Assembly (NCBI GenBank): GCA_977006965.1
Contig: OZ345363.1
Span: forward strand, 1,302,001 to 1,366,000
Source of the DNA: Phymatolithon calcareum
Taxonomy: Eukaryota > Rhodophyta > Florideophyceae > Hapalidiales
Direction: 5' to 3'
DNA length: 64,000 nt
The position numbers were made by a program, and so were the translations under genes. How positions within the stretch are numbered: the stretch's first letter is position 1; the number at the start of each line of letters is the position of its first letter. The notes under the pieces are model-generated. The model ran no database searches. It worked only from the letters and a program-made list of their open reading frames with translations, and was not told the DNA's origin. Shown in pieces: positions 20,906 through 31,767 of this stretch.

Positions 20906-22009
20906 GCGTACTCCAGGAGAGCGCTACTCACTCCTCTTAAAGCAGCAGGGAGTGAACCGATATTATCTCGTACAGTATTGGACAAAGCTTGCCACACATA
21001 CATCTGGATTTCTCACATGCTAGAACACATTTCCGATTTATCTGCCTTTCAAATTGCATCCGTCAGAAGCTCCGCTCTTCATGCAGGTACATAGTTCGCA
21101 TAGTGTGTCCGCAAGGAAGTGGTTTTCGAAGAATAGTAGAGAGAGTCGATGATGAGTCACAAGAAATTTTATAAACAACTGAGTTCCCTAGTTGAATTGC
21201 CTAACCGCAAGCACTATCTGGGATATAACTCCCCTTTTCCAAGGTGCCGTCGAAGGCTGTCTCGAAGGAGATGGTATATTTCTGCTTGCTGATGCATTTA
21301 CAATGCCGTGCAAAGCACGAACTGAACTAAAGATATGAAGATATGTCCATCTGGCTGTCCGGCAATTGACAATTCGTATTGTATTCTGTTGTGCTTTTCC
21401 CGCATTTAAGAACAGCAACTCTTCGACTACTTAGGTTATCCCCATTCTATTCCATCCTGTGTGACAGTGAAAGCTGTTTGCAAGTTCCGTTCAGGCGACT
21501 CACCTGGGATTGGGTTGACTCACGGGAGCAACACCTGGTGGACCGTATGGGCCTTTTATGTACATCCACTAGATAGTGCCGTAAGAGTGTGCTTTACAAA
21601 GGACCAAAGCGGTGAGTTGTGCCCGAAATATGAATATGGATTTCCAGAAAAAAAGGAACAGGCGTGTGTGAGATAACTCCGTATCCGAACGCTCATCAAA
21701 CAGCCCCGTGACCATTGCCCGACACTGTTCCCCCAAAATATCTCCTCGTCCTCCCGCTGTAGAATAAGTCTTGCACCAACATAAGAGAACCCGGCCTATC
21801 CGTGCCGCTGTGGTTCATAAAGCGCCCAGCATGATCCATCTGTCGTACTCATCGAAGCAGAAAGTAACAAACCGGACTTCCACCTCTCAGAAACTCCTTC
21901 GGTCATTGCCCAAGTATTGGAAGAGTACATCATGACGTGGCGCGTTGCACCTTGGCCTGTCCTGAGTACTCCAGACCGTCGCGTTCCTCGGACACCCTAC
22001 GTCAGGCCC
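20906..22009. other. intergenic, no gene recognised
   Basis: Short overlapping frames only. A plus frame at 21461-21676 reads protein-like (DSPGIGLTHGSNTWWTVWA) but is short and unmatched. Confidence 0.35.
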
Positions 22010-22495
22010 CCGTCTTTCGCGCTCTCCGGCGGCGCTATGTAATTCTGAAAAGCTCGGGGCCGGATGAACCGGCACAGTCGTTCGGGCAATGGAGTTTGTC
22101 ACATTCGATGAAGTTGCCCTCAAGATTGTGCCGAAACGTCTCTTAACGGAAGTCCAGTGTCTTCGAGCGGTTGTACGAGAAGTGTGCGTATTGTCCCGAA
22201 TCGATCACCCCGACGTCATTTTATTCAATTCCGCATTTGAGGACGCTGAACATGTGCTACATCGCGACGGAATTCTGTCCAGGCAGCGACTTGCACGAAT
22301 ATGTTCGCTCTCGACCGCAAGGACTGGACGAGCGCGAGGCGCTCAAATGTCTCTGTCAAGTCCTGCAAGCACGACGATACGAGCAGGGTGTTGCGCATCG
22401 CGACATCAAACTGGAAAACGTTGTACCTGCTGGTGGACAGATCAAGCTTGTTGGTTTTGGGTTTGTAAAGCCTCACGGCGTGTCAGGGTGAAGGA
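22010..22495 (+). pseudogene. Ser/Thr protein kinase pseudogene, N-lobe to DFG region
   Basis: One frame (ATG at 22089) carries the N-lobe: VALKIVPK with the ATP-binding Lys, then VVREVCVLSRIDHPDVI and FNSAFEDAEHV. A second frame continues with CYIATEFCPGSDLHEYV, then GVAHRDIKLENVVPAGG with the catalytic loop HRDIKLEN. The DFG motif is replaced: IKLVGFGF has Gly where the metal-binding Asp should be. The frameshift near 22250 and the lost Asp mean it cannot be an active kinase as it stands. The matching C-lobe is found 1.5 kb downstream (24000-24215), so the gene was also split by inserted repeats. It looks like the CAMK/SNF1 branch. Confidence 0.75.
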
Positions 22496-22671
22496 AAAGA
22501 TGGGAACGATGGTATCGTTCGGAACAGGAGAGGTGAGAGGGTAGGTCGCCAAGCGGTTCCTCTTTTCCGATGGCGCTGCCTTTATTGTGTTTAAGTAGTA
22601 ATCCGCTACATTACCAATGTGGCGAAGGCAAGAGGAAGACCCCAGTGTTCCGGTAATCACAAGATATGATC

Positions 22672-23183
22672 CCGGCTTACCAGTAACTCCGGTAGGCCTC
22701 TCTTCTGCGTGGACCTTCCGGTACCCACACGGAAGAGTCGTCTACGGACAGGGATAGCGGTGCCCAGTAAGGGTCACTGCAATCAATATCCCTAGATGCC
22801 GGCTTAGGGACAGCGAAGTTATCACGTCAACGTCCCTTCAGCCGATCACGGGTTCTCTCGTGCTGTCTCGGCCAGCTTAGGGACAGCGAAGGTATCGCGT
22901 CGACGTACCTTCAACCGATCACGAGTTCTCTCGTGCTGTCTCGGCGTGTGAAGGAGCAGGGTGTTACCAGTAACTCCGGTAGGCCTCTCATCTGCGTGGA
23001 CCTTGCGGTACCCACACGGAAGAGTCGTCTGCGGGCAGGGATAGCGGTGCCCAGGAAGGGTCACTGCAATCAATATCCCTAGATGCCGGCTTAGGGACAG
23101 CGAAGTTATCACGTCAACGTCCCTTCAGCCGATCACGAGTTCTCTCGCGCTGTCTCGGCGTGTGAAAAAGCAGGGTGTTACAG
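22672..23183. repeat. composite tandem repeat, 287-bp period with internal duplication
   Basis: TTACCAGTAACTCCGGTAGG starts at 22677 and again at 22964, giving a 287-base period with about 1.7 units. Inside the first unit a 75-base block (CTTAGGGACAGCGAAG ... GTGCTGTCTCGG) is itself doubled, so the block occurs three times in all (about 22803, 22876 and 23090). Both units end in GCAGGGTGTTAC. It lies between the two halves of the broken kinase gene. Confidence 0.75.
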
Positions 23184-23329
23184 GTTGTGCTTCTGACAAA
23201 GACCGGGCGGAGACCGATTTATGCGACAATATAGTGGCACAACAAATTGTCAACCGGCTGAGGGGGTAGACATGCCGATGATCGGCTTCCTCTTGCAACT
23301 GATTGCTTCTATGTCATCCCTAGGGATGG

Positions 23330-23671
23330 GGGGGATATGTATTGATTTATTTTAAAAGCTCCCAAGGCCTCTCTTGAAGAGTAACAGGGCCGCTTTCGCA
23401 CGATTTTCTAAGCTCACCTAGTTTGACTGTTCAGTTCAACCTTGATTCGTATTTCTCTCCCAACAAGTGCTCCAGTTAGTCGCTTACATTCATATTCAAT
23501 TTCAGGACTAATCTTGGATGAAGATAGAATGCGTTGGAGCGCGACCAGCTCAATCACGGCTGTGACACCAAAGTATGCACCAAGTACTGATTTTCTCCAA
23601 AGAGGTGCTCTATTGAATATCAGCCGTAGGCATCGCAACCGTGTAGATCTTTCTCTTACGCGGAGAACCAT
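23330..23671 (-). pseudogene. copy 2 of the unnamed coding repeat family
   Basis: The minus frame 23671-23414 reads APLWRKSVLGAYFGVTAVIE and LVALQRILSSSKISPEIEYE and continues to ALVGREI. Its lower part duplicates 20345-20530. A shortened copy at 28560-28740 keeps GRKSVLGA and GITAVIELVALQRTLESSKM, so conservation is visible in protein as well as DNA. The function is unknown. The frame has no ATG at its start and stops upstream, so it is probably a relic. Confidence 0.55.
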
Positions 23672-23834
23672 CGGTAGATTGTTCGAATCAGTTGGTATCT
23701 CGAGCGATCTTCCCTCTTCTTCCTCTGCCCATAACTCAATTCTTTCTTTTCCCTAGGGATGACATAGCAGCTTTGATAGGACACTCGTACGAAATCCTTA
23801 TTTTCCACTTGTTTCTCAGCCGGTTGACAAGCGT

Positions 23835-23955
23835 GTTGTGCACCGTACTCTCGGGATGACAATCGCCCTCAGGCCATGATATTCGGACCTCGGCTGCGCC
23901 TCGGTTGAATATCATGCCCTCGGGCTAATGTCAACCCTCGCAGCCGGTGCACAAC
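23835..23955. repeat. imperfect palindrome with ~50-bp arms
   Basis: The left arm starts GTTGTGCACCG and ends CATGATATTC; the right arm is its complement, from GAATATCATG to CGGTGCACAAC. Between them is GGACCTCGGCTGCGCCTCGG. The arms pair at roughly three of four positions. It ends 45 bases before the second half of the kinase pseudogene, so it may be the end of the inserted material. Confidence 0.65.
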
Positions 23956-23999
23956 CCCCACTTATGCATGTCCGGGGTTCAATATGAGGACACCATATG

Positions 24000-24215
24000 T
24001 ACCTGAAGAGTCCTACATTTTGCAATGCTTACCTGCTCAATGCCGTTTATTGGAAGTTCGCGAGGCGAGCTGGAATGCAATATGGACACTACGGATATAG
24101 ACCGTCTTCTTAGAAGTCTACTGTGGAATGTTTCGCCATCTACTACAGAGCTGTTAAAATGCTTGCTGCGCACCACGCCGTCCGTCCGGCCCTCTCCGAT
24201 TGTCGCACTTGATTT
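24000..24215 (+). pseudogene. C-lobe remnant of the split kinase
   Basis: The frame reads FAMLTCSMPFIGSSRGEL, which fits the kinase segment that ends in MPF after helix F, then LWNVSPSTTELLKCLLRTTP and SVRPSPIVALDFL, which fits the helix H-I segment with the conserved Arg (T/S-x-RP). The activation loop and APE region between this and 22495 are missing or lost in the inserted repeats. Confidence 0.6.
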
Positions 24216-24352
24216 TCTTGACACCGCTTTGCTGTTTATTTCCGAGCGCAAACCTCGACAGCAGTATAAGGAGAAATGTATCTAAGTTCAAAGAATCAAA
24301 AAAAGAAGAGACAACCAACATACGCGTGAGGACTTCGTAAGGGTCTACTGAA

Positions 24353-24589
24353 ATGTGGCGGACGGGGCACTACAAGGAGCTGGTGCAGCCCCACAGTGGC
24401 AATATTTGTAGCTCCATTCGTGCCTCAATCAATAAATTCGATAGAACAGCCAGTGCTCTCGCCTGTCGGGTTGTTTGTAGAACGAAGCACACGGGAGCAG
24501 TGATTGCCTTGAAGAGGTTCCATCCTCCTTGCAGCGTATTGAGGTTGGACTTCAAGCTTTTCCCCGACAGGAGGTTTCTTTGTAGCTAG
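24353..24589 (+). pseudogene. possible second kinase N-lobe fragment
   Basis: The segment RVVCRTKHTGAVIALKRF resembles the strand 2-3 part of a kinase N-lobe with a VALK-type Lys. Nothing else of a kinase follows, and the frame opens without other motifs. Low support; it could be chance. Confidence 0.25.
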
Positions 24590-24724
24590 GGCCAAGACAC
24601 TCCAGAAGGAGCAGAAGTGAGTATTGCATCTTCCTTTCAGTCTCAAGATTGTTGCTGAGGGTAGTTAACAAATTCTAAAAATAGCGTATTGAGGGTCGAA
24701 ATTCGTCCACTAGGACGACCATGA

Positions 24725-25412
24725 AGTGCCCGAAAGAAGAAACAACCATGAATGGCAGTACACAAGGAAAGATATCGCGGCGATGGAGACCAGAGAGCCG
24801 TTCGGCGAAGCTGTAAAGCATATCCAAACAAACCAATCTTCGCAAACACTTCGATCGAAATTTCTGGAAAATGGAAGGAGACTGCCTAGAATCGAAGCGG
24901 AAAAGAAAGATACAATACGATAAGACAAGAGAATTGCCAGCAATCCTCAAGTTCCCCAGGGTGAAGCACGGACAACTCGCGCTGCAGTATGCCTGTGGCA
25001 GATTCCCACAGGTGTCAACAACAAGTATGACTGAAGAATTCGGCACCAGAGCCAGAGAGCATATGGAGAGCCTTGAACGCACGCTTGCAGGGTACGAACT
25101 CGAAGGAGAAAAACGACTGGAAACAGAAAAGGCGCTAGATGAGCTCTTACTATTTAGCAAGACACTCATAGAACGCATGGAGAACGAAGAAGGCCTGTAT
25201 TAATCCGCAGAATGCAAGGCAAAAAGTGGTCTAGTCCAAGCACCAACAATCCCGTAGAGGACTGAGATAGGACTACTTTGAGTCCTGAGTTTTCCCGTCG
25301 GCCATTCTGGTGGACGTTTCGTGAGCTGCACAAAGGTAGGTAGCATCAGAGGAAGCCTTGCCCATATCTTCGGAAGTCTGTGGGGCTTCTAAATAAACTT
25401 GAAAGGAAAAAA
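24725..25412 (+). mobile_element. LINE 3' fragment, tail type 2
   Basis: Two frames split by a shift near 24870 match the C-terminal domain of the LINE at 32.0-33.2 kb (minus). The first reads RKDIAAMETREPFGEAVKHI. The second, 24871-25203, reads SKRKRKIQYDKTRELPAILK, PRVKHGQLALQYACGRFPQ and KALDELLLFSKTLIERMENE and stops at TAA. The 3' tail GGAAGCCTTGC to TGTGGGGCTTCTAAATAAAC (about 25350-25405) recurs at 28771-28843. Confidence 0.7.
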
Positions 25413-25719
25413 AACTAGGACGACGGGGCACATAAGAGAGAGCACGCGTAGGAGCCTCTTTCGTGGAAAAGGACCGAGTGAACCATGACTAAAATCCGCA
25501 ACTACGAAAAACACATCTAGTTTCTTCCGGTACAGTTCTTGTTTCAGTTGACGCTTTTGCCCCACCGCAGCTCGCCGTAGTTCGCAATTCTTCATTCTCA
25601 ACTCCTAGGGCAAGAGTCTTTCGTACTTCGGGCATATTCCGCGTTTTGTCGAGGAATCACACAAAGGGCTGGAGACGCCTTTTCGAAAACAGCTCGCGGC
25701 GCATGACCGCCATTTTAGG

Positions 25720-25800
25720 GGTTATTCATTTTGCAAGCTCTCAAGGCCTCACGTGGAGTAACGGAGCAGATTTTGAAAGATTTTCTAAGCTAAGATCCAT
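25720..25800 (-). repeat. 3' flank of the unnamed coding repeat family, copy 3
   Basis: Read on the minus strand, this stretch matches the 3' end of the copies at 20345 and 23330: TTAGAAAATC ... GTTACTC ... GAGGCCTTGAGAGCTT. Only about 80 bases are kept. Confidence 0.5.
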
Positions 25801-26981
25801 GGGCGAGAAGGAGGGACGGCGCGGTGATGGGAGAGTGCGAGTGTTTCAGTGCAAAACTGAGGGGCGGCAGAGTGTATGAAGTACCACTAACCGAAAAAAT
25901 TGCTGAAGAGAAGAAGAATTTGGGATCCCATGAAATGATCGAAACACGAGAACCCGTACTACTTCTAATGGGTGACTAGTTGGCTGAGATACCAAGAAGC
26001 TTTTGATTAATCTCACTCAAAGGCTTACGCAACTGGCGACACAGTCTGCCACAACAGTCCTCATCCCAAGAGCCCTTACTACTTCTGATAGGTGACTGGT
26101 TGGCTGAGGTATTAGAGTTTATTTGTTAAGAGCCTCAGTCTTACACATGGTATACGAGAAAGGATTTCTTCGTCTCTGCTTACCTTGGGGCAAGTCTAAT
26201 GCTTTTCGGATCAAACTGTATGGAATTGTGGGAACATGAACTGGCTTGATGCTCTTCTGTCTTTCTTCTCTCTGTCGGTTCCTCTAGAAACTTTTCCTCT
26301 TTTTGTAATCACTGAGAGTGAAAAGATAAGGTTAGGTTTATCTTGAAAAGGCGTGATCTCTCTCTGATGCGATGCTTCAGTCTAAGGTGCGATCAGGATC
26401 GCGGCTTAAATAAGGGCGGGGGCGAGCAATTGCACACCCTGCAAAAGGGGGGGCACTAACCGACACTAGACTAATAGTATGTGAATGTTAGTCGGTGTCT
26501 GCGATAAATCCGTTGGTTCCTCTTGAAAGTGTCGTTCACCATACTGTGTTGACAGTGTTGGAGGATAGATCACAATGAGCCGTTATGGAGCTCCTAGGTC
26601 GATGGTGATAATGTCTTTCATTACACCTCTGCAACATTGTGTGTCTTCATTTCGCCTTGTTTCTTCTCAACATCTTGAAAGCTAATATTTCAAGTTGATG
26701 GAAAGCAGGTTTACATCTACACGTGTTCCAAAACAGGCCAGCATCTGTTCGATTAGTCGGTTCAGGTGGGAGTGGTCCCTTCGCGCCCCCTTCTGAACTA
26801 ACCTCTCCGTGCGACAACGGTGCCGAGAGGTAAGTTCATCTTTTTCTTTGACTTGCACCAACTCCATTTTGAGACTCGTAATAAGTAGAATTTCAATTAC
26901 CTTTTTGTCCAATTCGTCATTGGTTTCAAATGATATGCTATATCAATTCCACCTGGTCAAGTTATCAGACTGACCCGGTGG
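25801..26981. other. intergenic repeat field, no gene recognised
   Basis: A direct repeat of about 40 bases lies at 25944-25990 and 26071-26113 (ACTACTTCTAATGGGTGACT and ACTACTTCTGATAGGTGACT). A short inverted pair, ACTAACCGACAC and GTTAGTCGGTGTC, lies at 26456-26502. No coding signal is seen. Confidence 0.4.
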
Positions 26982-27640
26982 ATGCGCATAATTACACGCA
27001 CAACGGAAGAAGATATCAAAACTATTGATTTTAAATTCCAGTGCGCTGATTGCGAAAGAGAATTTCCCTATGCGACCTCCCTGGCAACACACCGCCGCAT
27101 GTATTGCAAAAAAGCAAAAATGTCCTCCAGTGGGCGCCAAGATCGCTATCCGCAAGCTGGACGACCTCGGCCGGCTTGACTGGCACATGAGCATCGTTGC
27201 TCAGGTAAATAAAAGAAGACAAATGCGCGTCTCCGTCGAATACTTTGACGACGAGCCTCGGGAAGCACTCCGTCTCACAGAGGAGCAATGGGGTCTCGTA
27301 TCCAACCTCCCCACCCAGACTGTCGCTTCCCGTGCCGGACCACTTGCAGACAAGCTGGTGAAAAAGCAAAACGGGAAAAGGCACAAAACGAGCTGGATCG
27401 CGTCCGCCTTGAAGCTGAGGAGCTTGGAAACACCCTGAATTTTAAATTTCTTGGCGTAATGCAGTCGGCAGGCGGTGACCCCTCAGTACGAGTCAACCAC
27501 CGCTTCGAACTTGCCTGGTCCCACATTCAAGACCTTAAATGGATTCTGTCGGATGGGAAACTACTCAAAGTCTACGGCTGTAGCGCCAAGCAAACTAGTG
27601 CTCGGCGTACACAAAGAAAGACAAGAACAGAGTGAGACAG
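26982..27640 (+). mobile_element. non-LTR reverse transcriptase relic with C2H2 finger
   Basis: Three plus frames follow each other, separated by shifts. The first holds a C2H2 finger, FQCADCEREFPYATSLATHR followed by RMYCKK. The second reads DDLGRLDWHMSIVAQVNKRR and EYFDDEPREALRLTEEQW. The third, from about 27360, reads NFKFLGVMQSAGGDPSVRVN and HRFELAWSHIQDLKWI, which matches the thumb/connection part of non-LTR reverse transcriptases (YLG...R...A......L). The catalytic palm is not found upstream. It belongs to a different LINE group from the tail fragments nearby, because that finger is absent there. Confidence 0.55.
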
Positions 27641-28559
27641 CAAAAGAAAAGCGGGAGAGACTGAATGTGACCGACGAAAAAGACACACCCCAAAAGGGGC
27701 AAACCGGAATAATCGGTATATCGTCCTCGGAGCTCACTTCCCAGATTTACGACTGAGTGAGCTCGACGAGGGAAAGTTGCACGCGGATCTAGCCGTGATA
27801 GTTGGGAGTCTGCCGGAAATGGAGTCCGTGTATGGATGTCCACGGAGCACGTTCCACAGCCTTGCGGGAACTCCAGCGGTCGTATTGATCGGACACGAGC
27901 GCGAGCCTTCGCTTCATGGATATTTGAGAGCTTAACGATGAGAGCACCGGGGCGATAGAGACGCGGATGAAGAACAAAGAAACGAAAAGAAGGAAGAGAA
28001 TGAGGGGACAAACGATGTCGGTGTCGTCGTCAAGCGGCGACCTTGGCTTGGCCGTCGACCTTAGTACGAACACACGAGGTGAAGGGAAGATTGGAATGCG
28101 GTATGTGCGACTTCGCCGTACTGGATTGCACTGAAAGCCCACTATACGCATTGGATTTGGGACGAGTGGGAAGCTTGCGAGTACTGCGTGGTCGAAGGGA
28201 CGTGCAGACAACTTGAAGCGTGCGGCGATCCGAGCAGTAGAGCCAGAACTAGAAAAGCTCCACCTTCCTTTACTGAGAAGGTTCAAACTACATTATGTAC
28301 TATCGGCAGAAGTTAAGAAAGAAAGAGATTGGTTGTTGGGGGACAGTTCCGCTTGGCCCGACGACAAGGGTGATCTGAGCGTCTAGAACAAGCCTGAAGT
28401 GTACAGGCGTCGCTACCTAGTAATCCGAAGTGGCGGTTAGTCGCGAGAGAACCAGCGCCTTTAACCAACCACACATCTACCATCGTGTTGTCTTCATGTT
28501 GTCGTCATGTTGTCTTTGGACATAACATGAAGCGACAATACTCACCAGAAGCCACACTC
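27641..28559. other. no gene recognised
   Basis: A 165-codon minus frame (28286-27789) is rich in Arg, Ser, Pro and Phe and looks like the shadow of decayed plus-strand sequence. Nothing can be assigned. Confidence 0.3.
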
Positions 28560-28740
28560 ATCTTCGACGATTCTAGAGTACGTTGTAAGGCGACTAGTTC
28601 GATCACCGCGGTAATCCCACATTAGGCACCCAATACTGATTTCCTCCCAAGGGGTGCTCGGTTGACTCCAGCGCTCATGATCGGGTATTAGGCTTCTTGC
28701 ATTCGCGCAGTCGAGCCTCGACCTGTTGCAGAGTCAGCGT
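28560..28740 (-). pseudogene. copy 4 of the unnamed coding repeat family
   Basis: The minus strand encodes HPLGRKSVLGA, a stop, and GITAVIELVALQRTLESSKM, matching copy 2. At DNA level the match is weaker than between copies 1 and 2. Stops show it is not functional. Confidence 0.5.
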
Positions 28741-28770
28741 TTCTAAACGTCAATCTGCCCCTAGTGAGGG

Positions 28771-28843
28771 TAGCACCTAAGGAAGCCTTGCTTGTATATT
28801 CGTATGATTGTGGGGCTTTAAAAAATTGCAATAAAAAGCACCT
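28771..28843 (+). mobile_element. LINE tail type 2, isolated
   Basis: TAGCACCTAAGGAAGCCTTG to TGTGGGGCTTTAAAAAATTG matches the 3' tail of the fragment ending at 25412. No coding part is left next to it. Confidence 0.6.
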
Positions 28844-28879
28844 TGGATCGCGAAAGTGTCCTCGGAAGTCAGGAAGGTT

Positions 28880-29735
28880 GAATCTATGTTCGTCAGGCAA
28901 ATCCTTGGGAAACCAGGAAAAAGAAGCTTGAACATGTGCAGGGCCATGTGCCGCATCCTCCAACCCAAGGAAGAGGAGACGTCCTTGCAAGACGCTTTGT
29001 GCAGAGATTGATAAGAAGACGCGATGCGCTGATATCTGGTCCAACAACAGAGATCGCGAACAAGGAACCTCTAGAAGCGGAGAGAGATATTGTCCATAAG
29101 AGAGTGAATGGCTTATTGTGCGAAGCTGCAATCAAAACGACAGCTACGACAAACATCAAGAAATACCAAGGCAACAAGATGCTGGAGGCCGCAGAGGATG
29201 TGGAAAAGTCTAAAAAACGACCCATACCGCACGTGAAAGTTTTGTTACCCCCGCACCTTCTATTCAACTCAAAAAGACATAGAACACTTGCCATGAAGTG
29301 GTCATTTGGAATGTTCCCTCCAATGAGCACCTCCGCCCTTATCGAACTCACCGGCAAATGATGGAAAGATGCCATCGAAGACGTGATAAATGGCCTCGCA
29401 AAGGACAGACTCTCCAAACAGGAGAGCGACAGCTCGACGAGCTCCTAACCATGTTCCAGGCTGTGGACAAGTGAAGAATGCCCGCAACTTCAAATCACGC
29501 CATGTCACAGGACAGGGGAATAATTTTCTCACTCGAGGTCCCGAAGGAGACCAGAGGTGGGTTTTTGTAGTCCACTTAATCGTGTTACACCAACAAGAAA
29601 AGAAACTCTTCCACAGACAAAATCCAGCCAAAACCTCTTGGCCGTAGGAAAGTTGCCCGGAGCGTCAGCAGATGCGTTGGTAACTTTTAAATAAAAATCT
29701 GCCTTTCTTCTTCTTCTTCTTCATTTGACTTGATC
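28880..29735 (+). mobile_element. LINE 3' fragment, tail type 3 with (TTC)n
   Basis: The frame 28936-29361 reads PIPHVKVLLPPHLLFNSKRH, then RTLAMKWSFGMFPPMSTSAL, which aligns with IPVILRLPKVRHRQLAVKWA and FGRFPPLSTT of the LINE at 32 kb. It stops at TGA, before the usual C-terminus. The 3' end, 29655-29733, reads AGCGTCAGCAGATGCGTTGG, then TAAC, AATAAAAA and a run of TTC triplets, the kind of simple-repeat end typical of LINEs. Confidence 0.6.
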
Positions 29736-29941
29736 TTAAATCATTACTTCATAGCTCGGTTTTGATTTGATGCGCATGATTTGTTGAAGCGGGAGAGTCG
29801 CAAGACGTCTTGCATCGTCTAGGAAAACTTCGTAGTTAGAGCATCATGTATTCTCCACATTGATTCTACCCAAATGAGAGCATATCATCCATTTGACGCG
29901 GATGACGAAGCGATTAAGCTACGATCGAAGAAGTGTTTTTT

Positions 29942-30235
29942 GCAACTGTTTAGTTGTTTATTTGAAAGTCCTCATGAACACTCCTAAGACTGTACGGGAG
30001 CAGCTTTTCGTAACTGTTCGTTCTAGTATATCGCCTCGTCCCTAATACAGGAACTCGTCGTTCTCCATATTGTCAATTATGGTGACGCTGTAGAGTAGTA
30101 TGGAGTCTAATGCCTTTTGCATTCTTAACATCTCTCCGGGGTCCAGTTCATACTTTGCTAGGTTAATGCGTATAGTCTCTAGGTGGCGCTCTGCTGCCGT
30201 TCCGAATGTATTCCCGAGGGATCTCTCACCTCAGT
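29942..30235 (-). mobile_element. LINE 3' fragment, tail type 1
   Basis: On the minus strand, from about 30235, the frame reads NTFGTAAERHLETIRINLAK, then YELDPGEMLRMQKALDSILL and ends IIDNMENDEFLY plus TAG (stop at 30042-30044). This aligns residue by residue with the fragment ending at 25203. The tail TACAGTCTTAGGAGTGTTCA to TTTCAAATAAAC follows. Confidence 0.7.
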
Positions 30236-30470
30236 ACTAATCCAGCCTGTCGAACCTTATCTTGCAAGTTCGGAATGGAAATGAAACGGGTAAAAAGGTT
30301 ACCAGAATATATCGAAGCAGTGTGTTCTTTCACAGTGAAAGAGTACTTTCTGCACCATATGGAAATCGATGAGTCCATGTATCAGGACCAGGACAACATT
30401 CTAGAATAAACAAATAAGCCGCTCCCGCATGGATTTAAAATACCAAATAATTTCCTTTGCACCGCAAAAG

Positions 30471-30540
30471 GTGCCCCAAGTTTCAGCGGATGCGTTCGTA
30501 CATATAAAGAGATATCTTCTTTTCTTCTTTTTTTACTTAA
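30471..30540 (+). repeat. tail type 3, isolated copy
   Basis: CAAGTTTCAGCGGATGCGTT, then ATATAAAGA and TTCTTTTCTTC match the LINE-like type 3 tail. Only the last ~70 bases are present. Confidence 0.5.
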
Positions 30541-30639
30541 AAAACTATTCAGTTGCGGAAAAAACTCATTATGCATGCCATGCGATGAGGGAAAGACAGG
30601 TATCGGGGAAAGGAAAGAAGTGGAACTTCAGAGATTCCT

Positions 30640-30829
30640 TTCCTGGAAACCCTTGAGATCTCTTCTGTGATTCCAGAGGTAGGTTTTGGCGTTTTGCTGC
30701 CTACGCCACTTTTAGTGAAATGGAGCTTTTGGGTGCCGATTGAGTCCTCGTGGCTCGCCAAAAGTGTTGCCCCAAGCGTCAGCAAATGCGTTGGTAACAC
30801 TATAATAAAAATTTCCTCTTCTTTCCTGA
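30640..30829 (+). repeat. tail type 3, copy with extra 5' sequence
   Basis: 30766-30829 carries CCCCAAGCGTCAGCAAATGC, GTTGGTAACAC, AATAAAAA and TTCCTCTTC. The ~120 bases before it share a few words (AGGTAGGTTTT, CCAGAGGT) with those before the copy at 29655, so the repeated unit is longer than the tail. Confidence 0.5.
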
Positions 30830-31767
30830 AAAGGCGTTTCTGAGGTCATCGTTGCTTCGTTACGGGTGTTATCCTGATTGCGCTTAATCGCTATTGTCCC
30901 CCTGCAACACTTCAAGGAATTGCTAGCAGATTTGAGGTGCAGTGAATTCCACCAATGTGACGAGATGTAGCGCCTATGGGGTTTCACCCGTTCCGTATTG
31001 CGTTTTAGTTTGGACAGGCAAGAAAGAGTGGTGATGTCGTTGCCTTGAGGCCTCAGCTCTTTCGCAATCGATGCCTCTGTATAGCCTTCTCTTTCAGCCT
31101 TCAGAAGCCAGCTCTCCAAAGGCAAACTAATCTACGACTACTTGATACTTCTATCCCCAACGCCTATTAATTTATACTAATTCACAAAATTGAACGACCA
31201 ACATAACAAAGAGAAAAATCTTCCAAATAAAGATTTTCATACACACAGATTTCCCTGTGCATTATCGTACTTAAATGGATTTATTGAGAAGGTACCATGT
31301 GTCCCAACTGGAGGAAAGTTGGCACCTTTCTAGGCATATTCTATTAGCATTATAAATTCAGCTTCTTTAATTGGAATTACATAGAATCACGTCAATGGCT
31401 CTAGCCACGTCAATCTCTTCTGCCGAGGTCCATGAAGGCTTCTTCAGGATTCTGCTTAGTGTTCCAACTCCCCATGATCCTTGACTGCCCATTTCTTCAG
31501 TTAACTTCGCTGGATTTCTCGGAAAATGGCCTACGAACCACCTTGCACAAAGAATTCTGTATCTGCTTTCCTTCATCCTCACTGCTTGGTGCGGAATACT
31601 ATTCTTGGCGAACATAATTTTCCTGATGCGATGCTCTTCTTGCTGTTCCCATACTCACCGAAGGCCAGATCTATCTTGAATGTCCGTTGTCGTGTTTGGT
31701 TCCCGTGTACAGTACAGAGTTTCAAGTTCTAGCTCTGCCCCTGTGTCATCAGTCTCCTCCACAATGC
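30830..31767. other. no gene recognised
   Basis: Frames of 60-137 codons on both strands match nothing. The stretch separates LINE fragments of opposite orientation. Confidence 0.3.

Noticed and set aside
27789-28286. 165-codon minus frame
   Set aside because: Low-complexity Arg/Ser/Pro composition, no ATG context, and surrounded by plus-strand relics.
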